Assembly (NCBI GenBank): GCA_907163375.1
Contig: CAJQUW010006977.1
Span: 403,576 to 467,575, forward strand
Origin: Prostheceraeus crozeri
Taxonomy: Eukaryota; Platyhelminthes; Polycladida; Euryleptidae
Length of the DNA stretch: 64,000 bases
Direction: 5' to 3'
The position numbers were made by a program, and so were the translations under genes. This document shows positions 35,697 to 45,917 of this stretch, one piece after another. A model generated the notes under the pieces. That model was not told where the DNA came from, did no database searches, and saw only the letters and a list, made by a program, of their open reading frames with translations. The stretch's first letter is position 1. Each line of letters starts with the position of its first letter.

Positions 35697-38079
35697 ATAA
35701 TTTATCCTCGTGCATAGCTGTCACTTTCTTTATATCAACTTTCTCTGTCAAACAAAAGTACAGAGACAGCAGTGCGTGCAAAGCTTTGTGTGAGAAAAAG
35801 CGCCGACCAATGGATACTTGGAGCAAAAATAAGCACTTCGTGGCACCAAATATATTGCGGTCCTACGACCTTCTTCAGTGGTAATGTCACAAGAAAAGTA
35901 CAGAGACAGCAGTGTATGCAAAGCTTGTAATAGTTGAAGGAATGGACCGTGATATTGAAAAAATGATTGTCTTTTCACTCGTTGATTTACAGATTGTTTC
36001 ACAAAAAATGGATCACCCTTAAACATCGCCTTAACTTCAACTTTGTCTAACTCCGCCAAACTTGAACGAATTTCTCTGAAATTTGGAAGATATGTCAGTT
36101 GTACTTACTAATATCATTGTTGGAAATTTCAAGCATGAATATTGAGTTGTTTTCCTGTTGTAGATAAAAAGTAGTAGATAATTTGATCTTCATTTAGCAA
36201 TGTTACACAAAATCATACCTCACACTTATAAAATTACATTTGTTTCCTTTGTTATGTAATATGTTGTTCAACAAGCCAAAAGCTATCAAGCAAAACAAAA
36301 ATAAAGAAAATCGGTCAATCAGAGCCAGTATAGCACCATTATTCATCAACAATAATGTAACTGCTACATGTGATTAACTGGACTTCATGTTCCATAGCTT
36401 CCTGACTTCATTGCGGTGGTGTTGGCAGCACTCCTGATTGCTTTCAGCTACAAATCTATCTCTTACCGGTTGAAAACAATACAAAGCACAAATGAACAAT
36501 AACGAGGTCGCATTCACAAAAGGCAAAGTGTCAGCCTTGCCAGAACTAGCGTTTTCTTTGCGAGCTACAAGCAAGCGACTAAATGTCCCTTACACAAATG
36601 TGCATCGATGGCATAATGATGATTTTCGACTCTGTCGTAAAGAGGGCTCTGGCCGTCCACGCAAAACATCCAAACGTAGAGACCGCCTAATTTTGAAATT
36701 TGTTAAAGTTGATTCAAGTCTCTCGTTAACTGAGATGGCTGCACTAGATTCGTCTATTTCTAAGTCCACTATTCGTAGAAGACTTATTGAGTCGAATTTC
36801 AAGAGCTGCAAGAGGCCCTCTCAGATCGAATTATCAAATCTGCATACAAAAAGACGTCTCAGATGGGCAATGAGTCATTGTCACTGGCGAAATCAATGGG
36901 ATCGGGTTGTCTGGTCTGATGAGGCATCAGTCCGTCTGAAGGATAGTGATGGTCGATTGATATTATGGATAAAATCTGATCAGGAAATTCCGAGACATTT
37001 ACATCGTCCCCGGGTACAAGGTGGTGCGACTCTACTGATTTGGACCAATGGCCGCTCTGAACTTCACATACAGCAAGGAACCATGAATTCTGAACGCTAT
37101 GTGAATGTTTTACGAATGAACATTGGCCAAATGACAGATCAACTTGGTGATCCATCGACTTGGTTATTTATGGATGATAATACTACGTGTCACAGGAGTA
37201 GTAGAGTCAACTTATGCAAGTCTCAATTAGGGCTTAGGACATTATCTTGGCCAGCTCGTTCTCCTGATCTGAATCCCATAGAAAATGTATGGAGTATTCT
37301 AAAACGTAACGTTCGTCGTTCACTACTACCCACAGATGGCGTATCACAACTTACGTCACTGTTAAAAAGAGAGTTGCAGAAAGTTAGATCAGTCAGAAAT
37401 CAACGATATCATCGAATCAATGCCTAGACGAATTGGTAATGTCATTGACAATAAGGGTAGGGCCACAAAATATTAGCTTCCTAAGAACCGTTACTGTATC
37501 ATAGCTTATCAGATTATGTAAGGACATTTAAATATATTAGGGACATGAAATAACATGAAAAATGCTTTCTGTATCATACTTATGTTTTATTTAGTCAAAT
37601 TTTAGGATGATACACTTGTTATGAAACGGATTGTAAGGGACGGTCCCGATATTTTGAAATCTACATGTCAGCTCCTCTCTACAATGCCTACGACATTGTT
37701 TCTGTGGAGCTCCTGTTCTCGGGCGTAAAGCTTCTAATAAGTGACCTACGATCTTGACTAAAGGTTGATGTTGTCCACGCCATCATGTTCTTAAGAGCGA
37801 ATAATGGAATGCTGCGGTGACTTATGAAGACATGATTTTCTTCGTTGTTTTTCAAACTCAGTCAAATGCCAAGGATTAATTCAAAATTGTGCATAGTTCA
37901 TAAACTTTCATTGAAAATGATTGAGAATTGATGCAGCAATCATCACTAAAAATAGGTTCAAGTAAGCCTATAATGATCTATGATGAAGATTACCAGTTTT
38001 TTTTTAAAAAAAACTAGGCTTATGTACTTGCCACCCTGAGTCGGAGTCCAATCAAAATGATAGCACTCCGCATTCCTTA
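35697..38079 (+). mobile_element. Old hAT relic (same family as 45183-49620) interrupted by a Tc1 element
   Basis: Segments at 35697-36000 and 37902-37995 match the two outer parts of the element at 45183 in the same order: TTATCCTCGTGCATAGCTGTCAC, then GATTGTCTTTTCACT, then AATTGATGCAGCAATCATCAC. At about 38036-38076 GAGTCGGAGTCC and ACTCCGCATTCC resemble the GGAGTCGGAGTC terminus. Inside, AAAAGTACAGAGACAGCAGTG occurs at about 35754 and about 35895, bracketing about 140 bp. This copy carries no insertion at the base pair where the other copy has its inner hAT. Confidence 0.6.
36492..37427 (+). CDS. Tc1-family transposase, uninterrupted, DD34E
   Basis: The 311-residue frame is close to the 330-345 usual for Tc1 transposases and contains all catalytic residues: aspartate in VVWSDEASVRL (about residue 143), aspartate in FMDDNTTCHR (about 230) and glutamate in WPARSPDLNPIENVW, with exactly 34 residues between the second aspartate and the glutamate. 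The N-terminus has a paired-type helix-turn-helix including NVPYTNVHRW and a GRPRKTSKRRD linker. The protein may cut and paste its own DNA into TA sites. Terminal inverted repeats were not identified, so whether the element is still mobile is open. The first ATG at 36492 was taken as start; the N-terminus is slightly short. It lies inside an older hAT relic. Confidence 0.85.
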   Translation: MNNNEVAFTKGKVSALPELAFSLRATSKRLNVPYTNVHRWHNDDFRLCRKEGSGRPRKTSKRRDRLILKFVKVDSSLSLTEMAALDSSISKSTIRRRLIESNFKSCKRPSQIELSNLHTKRRLRWAMSHCHWRNQWDRVVWSDEASVRLKDSDGRLILWIKSDQEIPRHLHRPRVQGGATLLIWTNGRSELHIQQGTMNSERYVNVLRMNIGQMTDQLGDPSTWLFMDDNTTCHRSSRVNLCKSQLGLRTLSWPARSPDLNPIENVWSILKRNVRRSLLPTDGVSQLTSLLKRELQKVRSVRNQRYHRINA

Positions 38080-38684
38080 TTTGAATCATGTGAAGACAGC
38101 AACTGGAAAGAAGATTCAATATTTTTATTAATCTGAATTAATGTTCTCTTGAGATGTTATGTGTGACATTCACCTTATTGACAGTCAAGTCAATCAGTAG
38201 TATGGCAGACGTGTCACCTTAGACGTCGTGGAAAAAGTAACAGATGTCTGTCGTAATATATTGAATATCCAAAGTAGCAAGACAACTTCCAGGTCAATAA
38301 AAGACATCAACATCCTAACTCGCCGGTGGAGACGAACTCACACCTTCTCCAAGCCGAGCCGTCGGTACAAATGAAATACGAGTGAAGGCACAAGTCATCT
38401 GTAAGCGGTTTTGACAGCTTATTATCCTATTATTTTTGACTGTATACTTACAGCACTCATTCTGCATAACCCATTGTCATTCTCTCTAGATATTCAATAT
38501 ATCACAACAAGCCTGTGTTGTCTATCTACGCTGCTGTAGGCGAATGACATGCTGTCATGTTGCCTCGCTAGTCAGTACAAAATGATCACTGCTGGCCTTC
38601 CGTCAATTATAATACAAGTTATACGACAATAAGCTGTCGATGACACTTTGAGATGACTTCTGCCATTCCTTGTGTACAATCGGC
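38080..38684. other. No recognisable feature
   Basis: AT-rich sequence without a long ORF, repeat end or promoter signal that I can support. Confidence 0.6.
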
Positions 38685-38770
38685 CTGGCCTAGTGAAGAA
38701 GGAGCGGGAACGTCTCCATCGCGGACTTCGATTCGATTCCTGGTCGTCGACTGCGGTCGGGGAATCTTTG
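38685..38770 (+). mobile_element. Possible SINE head (tRNA-like)
   Basis: GGCCTGGCCTAGTGAAGAAGG resembles an A box region, and CTTCGATTCGATTCCTGG a B box, spaced about 40 bp apart as in tRNA-derived SINEs. No body or tail shared with the other SINEs was found, so this rests on the two boxes alone. Confidence 0.45.
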
Positions 38771-38849
38771 TTGGAAGTCTTGTTGGTTTCTTTTATTGAC
38801 TTAAGGTTTGTCATTCTCATTAGATATTCAAGTCGTGCAATGTACAGAC

Positions 38850-39060
38850 ATATGTTCCCAGACATATCTTCTAAGATCTTTCAGGCTAATCTTCCAAGAC
38901 AACATCCAATCTTACAAATCTTCCAAGTTTCAGTTCCCAGACATATCTTCTAAGATCTTTCAGGCTAATCTTCCAAGACAGACCTATCTTACAAATCTTC
39001 CAAGACAACAGTCCAATCTTACAAATCTTCTAAGATCTTGTAAGTTTCTTGGAAGATTTA
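38850..39060. repeat. Minisatellite-like tandem repeat, about 85-bp unit
   Basis: The segment CCCAGACATATCTTCTAAG to CAAATCTTCCAAG is present from about 38852 and again from about 38937, followed by shorter partial units built from ATCTTCCAAGACA and ATCTTACAAATC. The units are nearly identical, so the array is young. It produces open frames on the plus strand that are not genes. Confidence 0.8.
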
Positions 39061-39362
39061 TAAGTTTCGATTCACTGGGTATATATAATTAAACCAAAAA
39101 CTATATGGCACTATATAGTTTCCAGATTAGAAGTCGAAAGACGAGAAAATTTAGTTTGTTTTAAAAAGAAGTCATGTTCACCTGCAGACTCTACTGGAAG
39201 GAGGTCTAATACATATGAGCGAGAAGTAGCCTATCAGTTCTCCAATGAAGATGCATCAACACATCTCCTGAATTAACCAGTGGATATTCAATGATTGGCA
39301 ATTTATTACTAGTTTTCTAATTTCACTAAATTAGAATAATACTATTTGCAATTTGGTGCATC

Positions 39363-40190
39363 CATAGAGTAAGTATATTAGGTGGAGTAGCAACTCAGCA
39401 TTTATTAAATCCGCAATGTGTATACAGTTTCGATTTCATTCAATGAACATGAGTCGAGACCAGGCACCAACTGTGAGGTATGGGAATTTTTACACCTTAG
39501 CAAAAATGTACACGAATTTGACTGATGAATAATAACAATATAGAATGAAGAACAGTATTCCACAATTCCTCCATGTCATGACAACTTGGCATGGTTTATT
39601 AAATTGACAATTCGATGTGTTAGAATTACTAAAACCTCAGCTTTATTACAATAAGATTATTTTCTTCACCGTAATCATATCACAAACGGCCACTAAGAGA
39701 GCAAAACATCGTAATCAAAGGAACTGCGATCACAATGAATTTCAAAAGATGTAAATGGGTCCACATTATTATTCAGATTCAAGAAATGACGCCTTGTGAA
39801 TCATAAAATGATGCCGCTGGAAATTGAATCAGGATCATGACATCTCAGGCAAGAAACTCTCAGCATAAGATCTCAACTTTTCCTTGAAGACTTGCAGTGA
39901 CTTGCTTTTTAATGCAGTTCATGAAATTTTGCTGATCACTAGCTTAATTTCCGCTTAAAAGCTGCTTGTTAGCAAATACTCATTCCTTTTGATATCCAAC
40001 TTGTTTCATACTACTTATCTAGGAGAGTCATCTCGGTAGTATATAAATTGGCAAAATTTTAGCTTTTTTAAAACTGCTCAAATAATTTTTTTGACCACAG
40101 GAACGTGATCTCCGTGAAAAACTGAATCTTTTCATATAAAAATTGTCACTGTATACAAATACTTTTTTGAGTCGACGCCATCGAAATCTC
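39363..40190 (+). mobile_element. CATAGAGTAGG-family non-autonomous element, full length but diverged
   Basis: It begins CATAGAGTAAGTATATTAGG and ends near GAGTCGACGCCATCGAAATC. The whole length aligns with 49952-50822, with blocks such as CAACTCAGCATTTATTAAAT, CACCGTAATCATATCACA and TTGATATCCAACTTGTTTCA in the same order. The right terminus is the most decayed part. No ORF. The region 40191-40779 that follows has no recognisable feature. Confidence 0.75.
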
Positions 40191-40779
40191 TTTTAATGCA
40201 ACACCTTTTTTTAACAACGATTGGAGATTTTTCGCAAAACCTACAGAGAAAAAAGACTAGTTTTCTAGGCAATTACGGGTGATTCTATGACAAACCGATC
40301 TATTTCATGTTGGTTTAACTTAAGCAGCTGCATCATTGGTACTTCCATTAACAGTAGGACTTTGTTTATGTTTAGCTAGTGACTATTCTAATGTGCGAAC
40401 TTGCAGCCGTCTTTCAATAATTTCATGGCAATTATTTTACTGACTAGAGCTGTTGGTCAACCTATTGTTATTTTGACCTCGGTTCCACTTCTGAAAGTGG
40501 GTCTGGATCTGTGTTTATTGCTTTATCTTCTTAGCACCACTTCGAAAAACTTCGAACTACTAGCAGTATTACCAACATGAGCATGGTAAAAGCAGTGGTG
40601 AATGAAATTCTATCGTTGCCATAATTAGTGTGATTTACCTTCAAGCATTCAATGCTGGTTATCCGCCACTGAGGTTCTTCAGTTTATGGCTATTTCGCAA
40701 GTACTTTTTATCGTTTGGACTATTAATTGAGAGACATGATCGAAAAACAAGTGCAGAGGATATATCGCAGAGGAAAGGC

Positions 40780-40950
40780 AATTTCTAGTTGCTTTTGAGT
40801 TTGCAATGATTCCAACGACAGTATCTCCCACACCAACACCGCTACTCAAAAAGGCATTCATGATTCCGTTAACGGTAGCTAGCTTCTCAAACTGCACCAA
40901 TTCCGGTAGCACTGGCGCCATAGCAACGTGTGTTGTTGCATAAGACATGA
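40780..40950 (-). pseudogene. Partial duplicate of the MFSD1-like gene
   Basis: The minus strand from an ATG at 40948 encodes YATTHVAMAPVLPELVQFEK and NGIMNAFLSSGVGVGDTVVG. This aligns without gaps to residues about 392-446 of the neighbouring transporter, with roughly two thirds of residues identical. Similarity stops after ANSKATRN, and the frame runs on into unrelated sequence. It lies 79 bp beyond the parent gene's stop in the same orientation. This looks like an unequal tandem duplication now decaying. No splice acceptor precedes it, so an alternative last exon is unlikely. Confidence 0.8.
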
Positions 40951-40971
40951 TTCAAGCGCATAAAAATGAAT

Positions 40972-40977
40972 TTTATT
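40972..40977 (-). promoter_or_regulatory. Polyadenylation signal of the MFSD1-like gene
   Basis: AATAAA on the minus strand, about 50 bp after the stop codon at 41027-41029, placed before the partial duplicate. Confidence 0.6.
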
Positions 40978-41026
40978 ATGCCAAGCAAATCTACATCTAG
41001 TAAATTCAGATTCTTGTGACACCGAA

Positions 41027-42586
41027 TCAATTATAAAACTCCCTGATCGATTTTTCCTCTGAAAGAAGCTTAGTTGTTTCACTGGTGTCATGCATTTCAA
41101 TGACGTTGCTCTTTTTCCAGTGTTTTCTTCCACGAAAGAGGACACGTTTCTGAGATCGATAGTCTGATGCCATGATCCATATCGTTAGAGCAGTTTGTAT
41201 CACAGCAATGACCAAGAGAAATAACCCGGAATATAACCATCCCTGTCGTCGGGTTGGTGCGGAGTTTGTGATGATTCCGACAATAATGTCTCCAAGACCG
41301 ATGTCGATGCACACAAAGGCATTCATGATTCCATTTGCTGATGCCAATTTTTCAAACGGCACTAATTCTGGAAGCACGGATGCCATGGCAACGTATGTTG
41401 TTGCAAAGCCCATTCCCATTAAGACGATGATGACAATTGGAGGACCAATTGCTAGTGATAGTAACGTAAGTCCCGACACGCTACAGAGGGAACCAAAGAT
41501 ACCAATGATCCCATGAATATCCACTTTTTCTCCAATGTATCCTGCTATAGGGGAGAATACTACTTTTACGACATACATAATTCCAGATGAGAAGGCAGCG
41601 TTTTCCACACCAATGTTGTAAATATCAGTTTGCATCGCCACTGCGTTTCCAATGAATGCATAGAAAAGCAGCCATGAAGACCCAATGATGAGCGAAAGAA
41701 GCCAATACCGTCCGTCAAAGGATTTTAAACTTTTGAGTGAAAAGTCAGGTTTAGAGCTCTGCTTTGCCATGTCATATCCATATTTTTCACCCAATCGATC
41801 AGCCCAGACGAGAATAGCTCCAGCGACTACAGAAATGGTCGAAATCAAAACTCCAACCCAGAATGTGTTTTCTAAACCGATCTGCATAGCCAAGGGAACA
41901 TTCAAATAATATGCTACAACTGACCCCATCAAAGCAACCGACAGACAGAATCCTATCGAGAAACTGAGATATCTTCCAGAAAACCAGCGTCCACATAGAT
42001 ATAAGTGAATGACATATAGCATGGTGAATGCATTGTCTACGATTAAGCCACCTATGAGCATGAGGATGTAACTGGCAGTGTGTGAGAGTCCTTCTCTTGT
42101 TCCAACCGCACGGATAGCAGCTCCAATGACCGGCATCAAAAAAGAGATGATGGTATAAATTCGTAATCCATATTTATCGATGACATAACCAGAAATAAAG
42201 CCAGCAACAAGAGACGATGCCAGAGGAAGTCCTATTAATAAATTGTACTCAAACGGGTTGAATCCGAGACATTCAGTGCAGCAGTTGAAAGAACCGTCAG
42301 AACGTGAAATGTTTGGATTGTGGCATCGCTCATTCAATAAGTAGTACTGGAAGCTCAAAATTGAGTCGTAGAGATAACATCCACCGAAGCAAAGGAAACC
42401 GTTAGCTATCAGAATGATAAAAGTTATTTTTGATTGACTTAGAAAAGGCATTCCAATCTTTATATATTTTACTTCGTGAAGATCTGCGTTTGTTGTGATA
42501 TCCGAGTGACTGCGCTCGTATATTAATGAAACTGTACATGCGTGAGCGAGTTGAACAGCAATGAGACACTTCAGAAGCAACCTCAT
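41027..42586 (-). CDS. MFSD1-like major facilitator transporter, single exon
   Basis: The 519-residue protein has the twelve-helix layout of the major facilitator superfamily: helices near 54-76, 113-135, 143-163, 170-195, 207-228, 242-262, then a loop to 290 and six more from about 293 to 472. The motif after helix 2 is GYVIDKYGLR (133-142). GRWFSGRYLSFSIG (199-212) and VLPELVPFEKLASANGIMNA (404-423) match MFSD1, a lysosomal dipeptide carrier. A C-terminal ETTKLL (503-508) fits an [DE]xxxL[LI] lysosomal sorting signal. The start is the first ATG after an in-frame TGA 15 bp upstream; methionine 46 just before helix 1 is an alternative. Mammalian MFSD1 genes have many introns, so this single exon may be a retrocopy that stayed open. 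Substrate is inferred. Confidence 0.85.
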   Translation of the reverse strand: MRLLLKCLIAVQLAHACTVSLIYERSHSDITTNADLHEVKYIKIGMPFLSQSKITFIILIANGFLCFGGCYLYDSILSFQYYLLNERCHNPNISRSDGSFNCCTECLGFNPFEYNLLIGLPLASSLVAGFISGYVIDKYGLRIYTIISFLMPVIGAAIRAVGTREGLSHTASYILMLIGGLIVDNAFTMLYVIHLYLCGRWFSGRYLSFSIGFCLSVALMGSVVAYYLNVPLAMQIGLENTFWVGVLISTISVVAGAILVWADRLGEKYGYDMAKQSSKPDFSLKSLKSFDGRYWLLSLIIGSSWLLFYAFIGNAVAMQTDIYNIGVENAAFSSGIMYVVKVVFSPIAGYIGEKVDIHGIIGIFGSLCSVSGLTLLSLAIGPPIVIIVLMGMGFATTYVAMASVLPELVPFEKLASANGIMNAFVCIDIGLGDIIVGIITNSAPTRRQGWLYSGLFLLVIAVIQTALTIWIMASDYRSQKRVLFRGRKHWKKSNVIEMHDTSETTKLLSEEKSIREFYN

Positions 42587-42606
42587 TAACAGGATAGGTC
42601 AAGCAG

Positions 42607-43734
42607 AGTAGATGTGATTGGTTAGTGCGAAAGTCAGCTTATTGGAGTGCGGAGTTTCCAATTACTTACTTAAATTTGTTAAACATGACAAGTACAGATA
42701 GTTTTTATTTGTACTACATTTGGTGATATGTCAAGTTCATCCTTTTTCAAGTAGTCTCCGCTTATGAAAGAAATAGTGAATGATTTTAAAGTTACTTTGG
42801 AAAGTGTTAAGTCTGTCGTTTCAGGATGTCTGTAATTGCCTCACACCACACTGTTGACTTTATATCAAGAAATATTTATTGTCAATCGATTTCGCATCGT
42901 TTATTGATACATCATCAGGGCATCAAGTCAAATCAGCAAAATGAGGTTTATATACAATTTAAAATGATCAAGTAAACACAGTTAAGAACAGCTAAAATGA
43001 AATTTACAATAGAATGGTAATATTTACTTCTCTTTACTCGGTAGCTGTTTATCATCATGCGTCAAGAGACGCTGAACTGGACCTGTACATTACAAAGGCC
43101 TCGATAAAAATGATATTGCTCATTGTCTGGTCAGTGAATGCGATAGAGAAAGAAAGAAAGTAAAAGTAAACAGAATTCACTGTAATATAGTGAGAAAATA
43201 TACTTCTTCGGATGCAACTAGTTTATCAAAGTTAGCAGACGTATCTCTACTACAGCTTTCTCAATGCCAGTGAAACATAGAATGAGTGCAAGCATGCACA
43301 AGATTGATCTGCACGGGGTGAACAAGATTCGACAGACTGAAATCAACAGGGACACTGAAATCAGTAGATAATGTCAATACAGCCCTGTGTCACGTAAGCA
43401 GGTAGGTAGTATGGTAAGTTTACAACACACTGAAAACGAGCAAAAGTGACGAAACGTTAAGTCAGAAAACCATACAATGTAGACACATGAAGAAGAAAAC
43501 AAAATTGAAAAAAAATTGAAAAAATCAATTCGAGGAGGAAAAATAAAATTAGAAAAAAATTATAAATACAAAAAAATTGGGCAACTAGTGAAAAGAGGAT
43601 CCAACATTGTTCAACTGAAAATCAAACAATAAAACAAGTCACAAAAAATTTTTTTGTTAAACTTCATTATTATTAGGTTACCCAAAATGCTTCACACAGT
43701 CTATGTGTGCTTTCTATTTTCATACATGTACAAC
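42607..43734. other. Upstream region of the MFSD1-like gene; no other gene seen
   Basis: No coding frame with family features. About 43480-43580 is A-rich with AAAATTGAAAAA runs. A promoter for the transporter should lie at the left end of this stretch, but no clear TATA box or initiator stands out. Confidence 0.5.
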
Positions 43735-44020
43735 CACAGAATTAGATTGCTTAACTCTTTCAATTTACTAGAAGTTGAGACTAATAATTCAGAAGGATGG
43801 CACATGCTGGAACTTAGTAAGTGGGCAAAAAGAATTCCCAATACCCTACAGAGATATGAAAAAGTCACGTGTCGCTTGCGGATTGCTGTAAATTCCTCCA
43901 AAATGCTTCGATTGTCACAATTCCTTCAGATTCGAGGAATTCAGATCATTCCGTACAAGTTTTCTCGTTAATGTTGGTCCGTCACATTCTTTGTTTAGAA
44001 GTTGGCAGGCGTGAGAATTT
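43735..44020. mobile_element. hAT-type MITE, left part only
   Basis: It starts CACAGAATTAGATTGCTT and follows the 29072 copy through GTGTCGCTTGCGGATTGCTG and CCTTCAGATTCGAGGAATTC, after which similarity fades. The right terminus was not found. The following 44021-45182 contains no recognisable feature. Confidence 0.7.
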
Positions 44021-45360
44021 CAGTTTACTTCATCTGTTCGTAGGATTTATCAATGAATGGTTCTGTGACAGCGAAGTGTGACCGAACGAAGAACTCGATG
44101 TGTATGACACGCACGCCATTGGCTGCTGTTTGAGGCTCACTTCTTATTCAGTGACGACTTACTGTTTGACTGTAGATGGTGTGTTGTGTGTGTGCCATTT
44201 CATTATCGTATACGAGATGTGACTCTGCCCTTAAAACAGCGACTAGAGAACGAACAGTATATTCTGTGCATACAATATTCAATGCAGATAGGATTAGAGA
44301 AGCACTTTAAGAAGTGGAAACATCAGAGTAAAGTGAATAATGTCTTTTCTACATCCTGGCGCAACAGGGTCTCATAAATTGCACAGTTTAGCATCTCAAA
44401 TTCAAAGTATAGTCTGGAAAAAAACTGTCGGGAAATTGATATGAATTCCCGATTCCCGAAAATTCATTTCTCGTCAAACCCTCATCTAGAACCATCGACG
44501 ACAGACGAAGATTTTTTCACTTACTCGTATTTTTCATTTATTTATTTTTATATTCATCTTTTAGTTTCCCAAGAGACCAAAATCGATTTTTTGTCTTGTC
44601 GGATTAGGAAAGCCAATACATAAATTGTGTTTTTCAGAAGACCAGCGGATGAAAACCGAAATTGGTTGTCTAGAAAGCCTTTTCTGACTAGCCCCTTATA
44701 ATATTAGCGCACGAGAGCAAGAAGTAAAACGACCAGGCTCGTAGAGAGACCGACAAAAAAATATTTAATTACTTTACGCCAGCAGCCTTAAGTGGCTTAT
44801 CATATCAACATGTTACAACTGCTTTACGGAAGCCATCAAGGTGATGATAAAGGAGATACAGCTGTTAATCATATCACAACAGGAAGAAGACATTATGGAT
44901 CATCTTCTCCATAATTTGTCACACTGGAAATTGGATATTAAAAATTGTCGAGGCAGTCATACGATAACGTAGCGAACATGAGAGGAAAAATCAAAGGTGT
45001 ACAGGCTAGGATATAAGAAATCAATGGCAAAGTCATTTTTATACCATGCGCAGCGCATTCACTCAATTCAGTAATTGCTAACGCCGCGAAATCGTTTGTT
45101 CAGGCTATAACATTTTTGGAGTTCAGCGAGTTTATGTGCTCTTTTCTTCTTCACCAGTACGATGGGGCATATTGGTTGAAAGCAGGGATGCGGAGTCGGA
45201 GTCTTGTCAAATGATAGGACTCCGGACTCCGGCTTATAACAAGACCCGAAATATAATACAATCAAATTATTTATCCTCGTACATAGCTGTCACTATCTTG
45301 ATGTCAACTTTCTCCGTCAAACAAAAGTACAGAGACACTGCTACATGCAAAGCTTGTAAT

Positions 45361-45368
45361 AGTTGAGG
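45361..45368. repeat. Target site duplication of the nested hAT, left
   Basis: AGTTGAGG here is repeated exactly at 48710-48717, immediately outside the inner element. The uninterrupted relative at about 35930 reads AGTTGAAGGAATGGAC, which agrees with a simple insertion at this site. Confidence 0.92.
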
Positions 45369-45686
45369 CCGGCCCGTAGCTAAGGGGGCCACGGAGGCGG
45401 TGTCCCACCTGCAAAATTTTTCGCCCCCCCTAGAAAATCATGGTGAAGATGCGGTTAAATGTACTGGAAACTATAATTTCTGTATTTCTGAAACTATAAT
45501 TTTTAAGTTAACATTTCAATCTCTAAAAGTTTTTATCAATTTTGACTGTTAATAAAATTTCCGCTTTCATCCTTCATCTGCAGACGATGCGGCAGGGGGT
45601 ATGATGCAGGTCATTATGTCATTGACAAACAAATGAAATCAGTTAATCCTCTCCAACTTCCTGCGTCGGAAATTAATGTGTCTTAG

Positions 45687-45917
45687 TTGACATTTCTTGA
45701 AAATGGGCGAAGAGCTCCGTATGCATATGTAGTTTTGCTTTTATTGTCGGTGAATGAAATGTTCAACACCTTTGTTTATCATGACAAAGAAGCGATTCAG
45801 CGAGAATCGCTGCGAAAGATGTCGAATTTTTTTTCTCGTCATGCTGTCATACCTCTAGAAAAAATCGGCATCATCATACCAGATGATTCAGAACTCATAG
45901 TTTCGAGGAATCTACTA
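45687..45917 (+). pseudogene. hAT transposase remnant, upstream piece
   Basis: An open frame includes FNTFVYHDKEAIQRESLRKM and VIPLEKIGIIIPDDSELIVS. It has no diagnostic motif but lies in the hAT upstream of the nested insertion and in the same sense as the downstream hAT piece. It may not be coding at all. Confidence 0.35.

Noticed and set aside
40780-40950. Alternative last exon of the MFSD1-like gene
   Set aside because: No acceptor site precedes the similarity, the parent gene already has its stop and poly(A) signal upstream of it, and the similarity ends abruptly.
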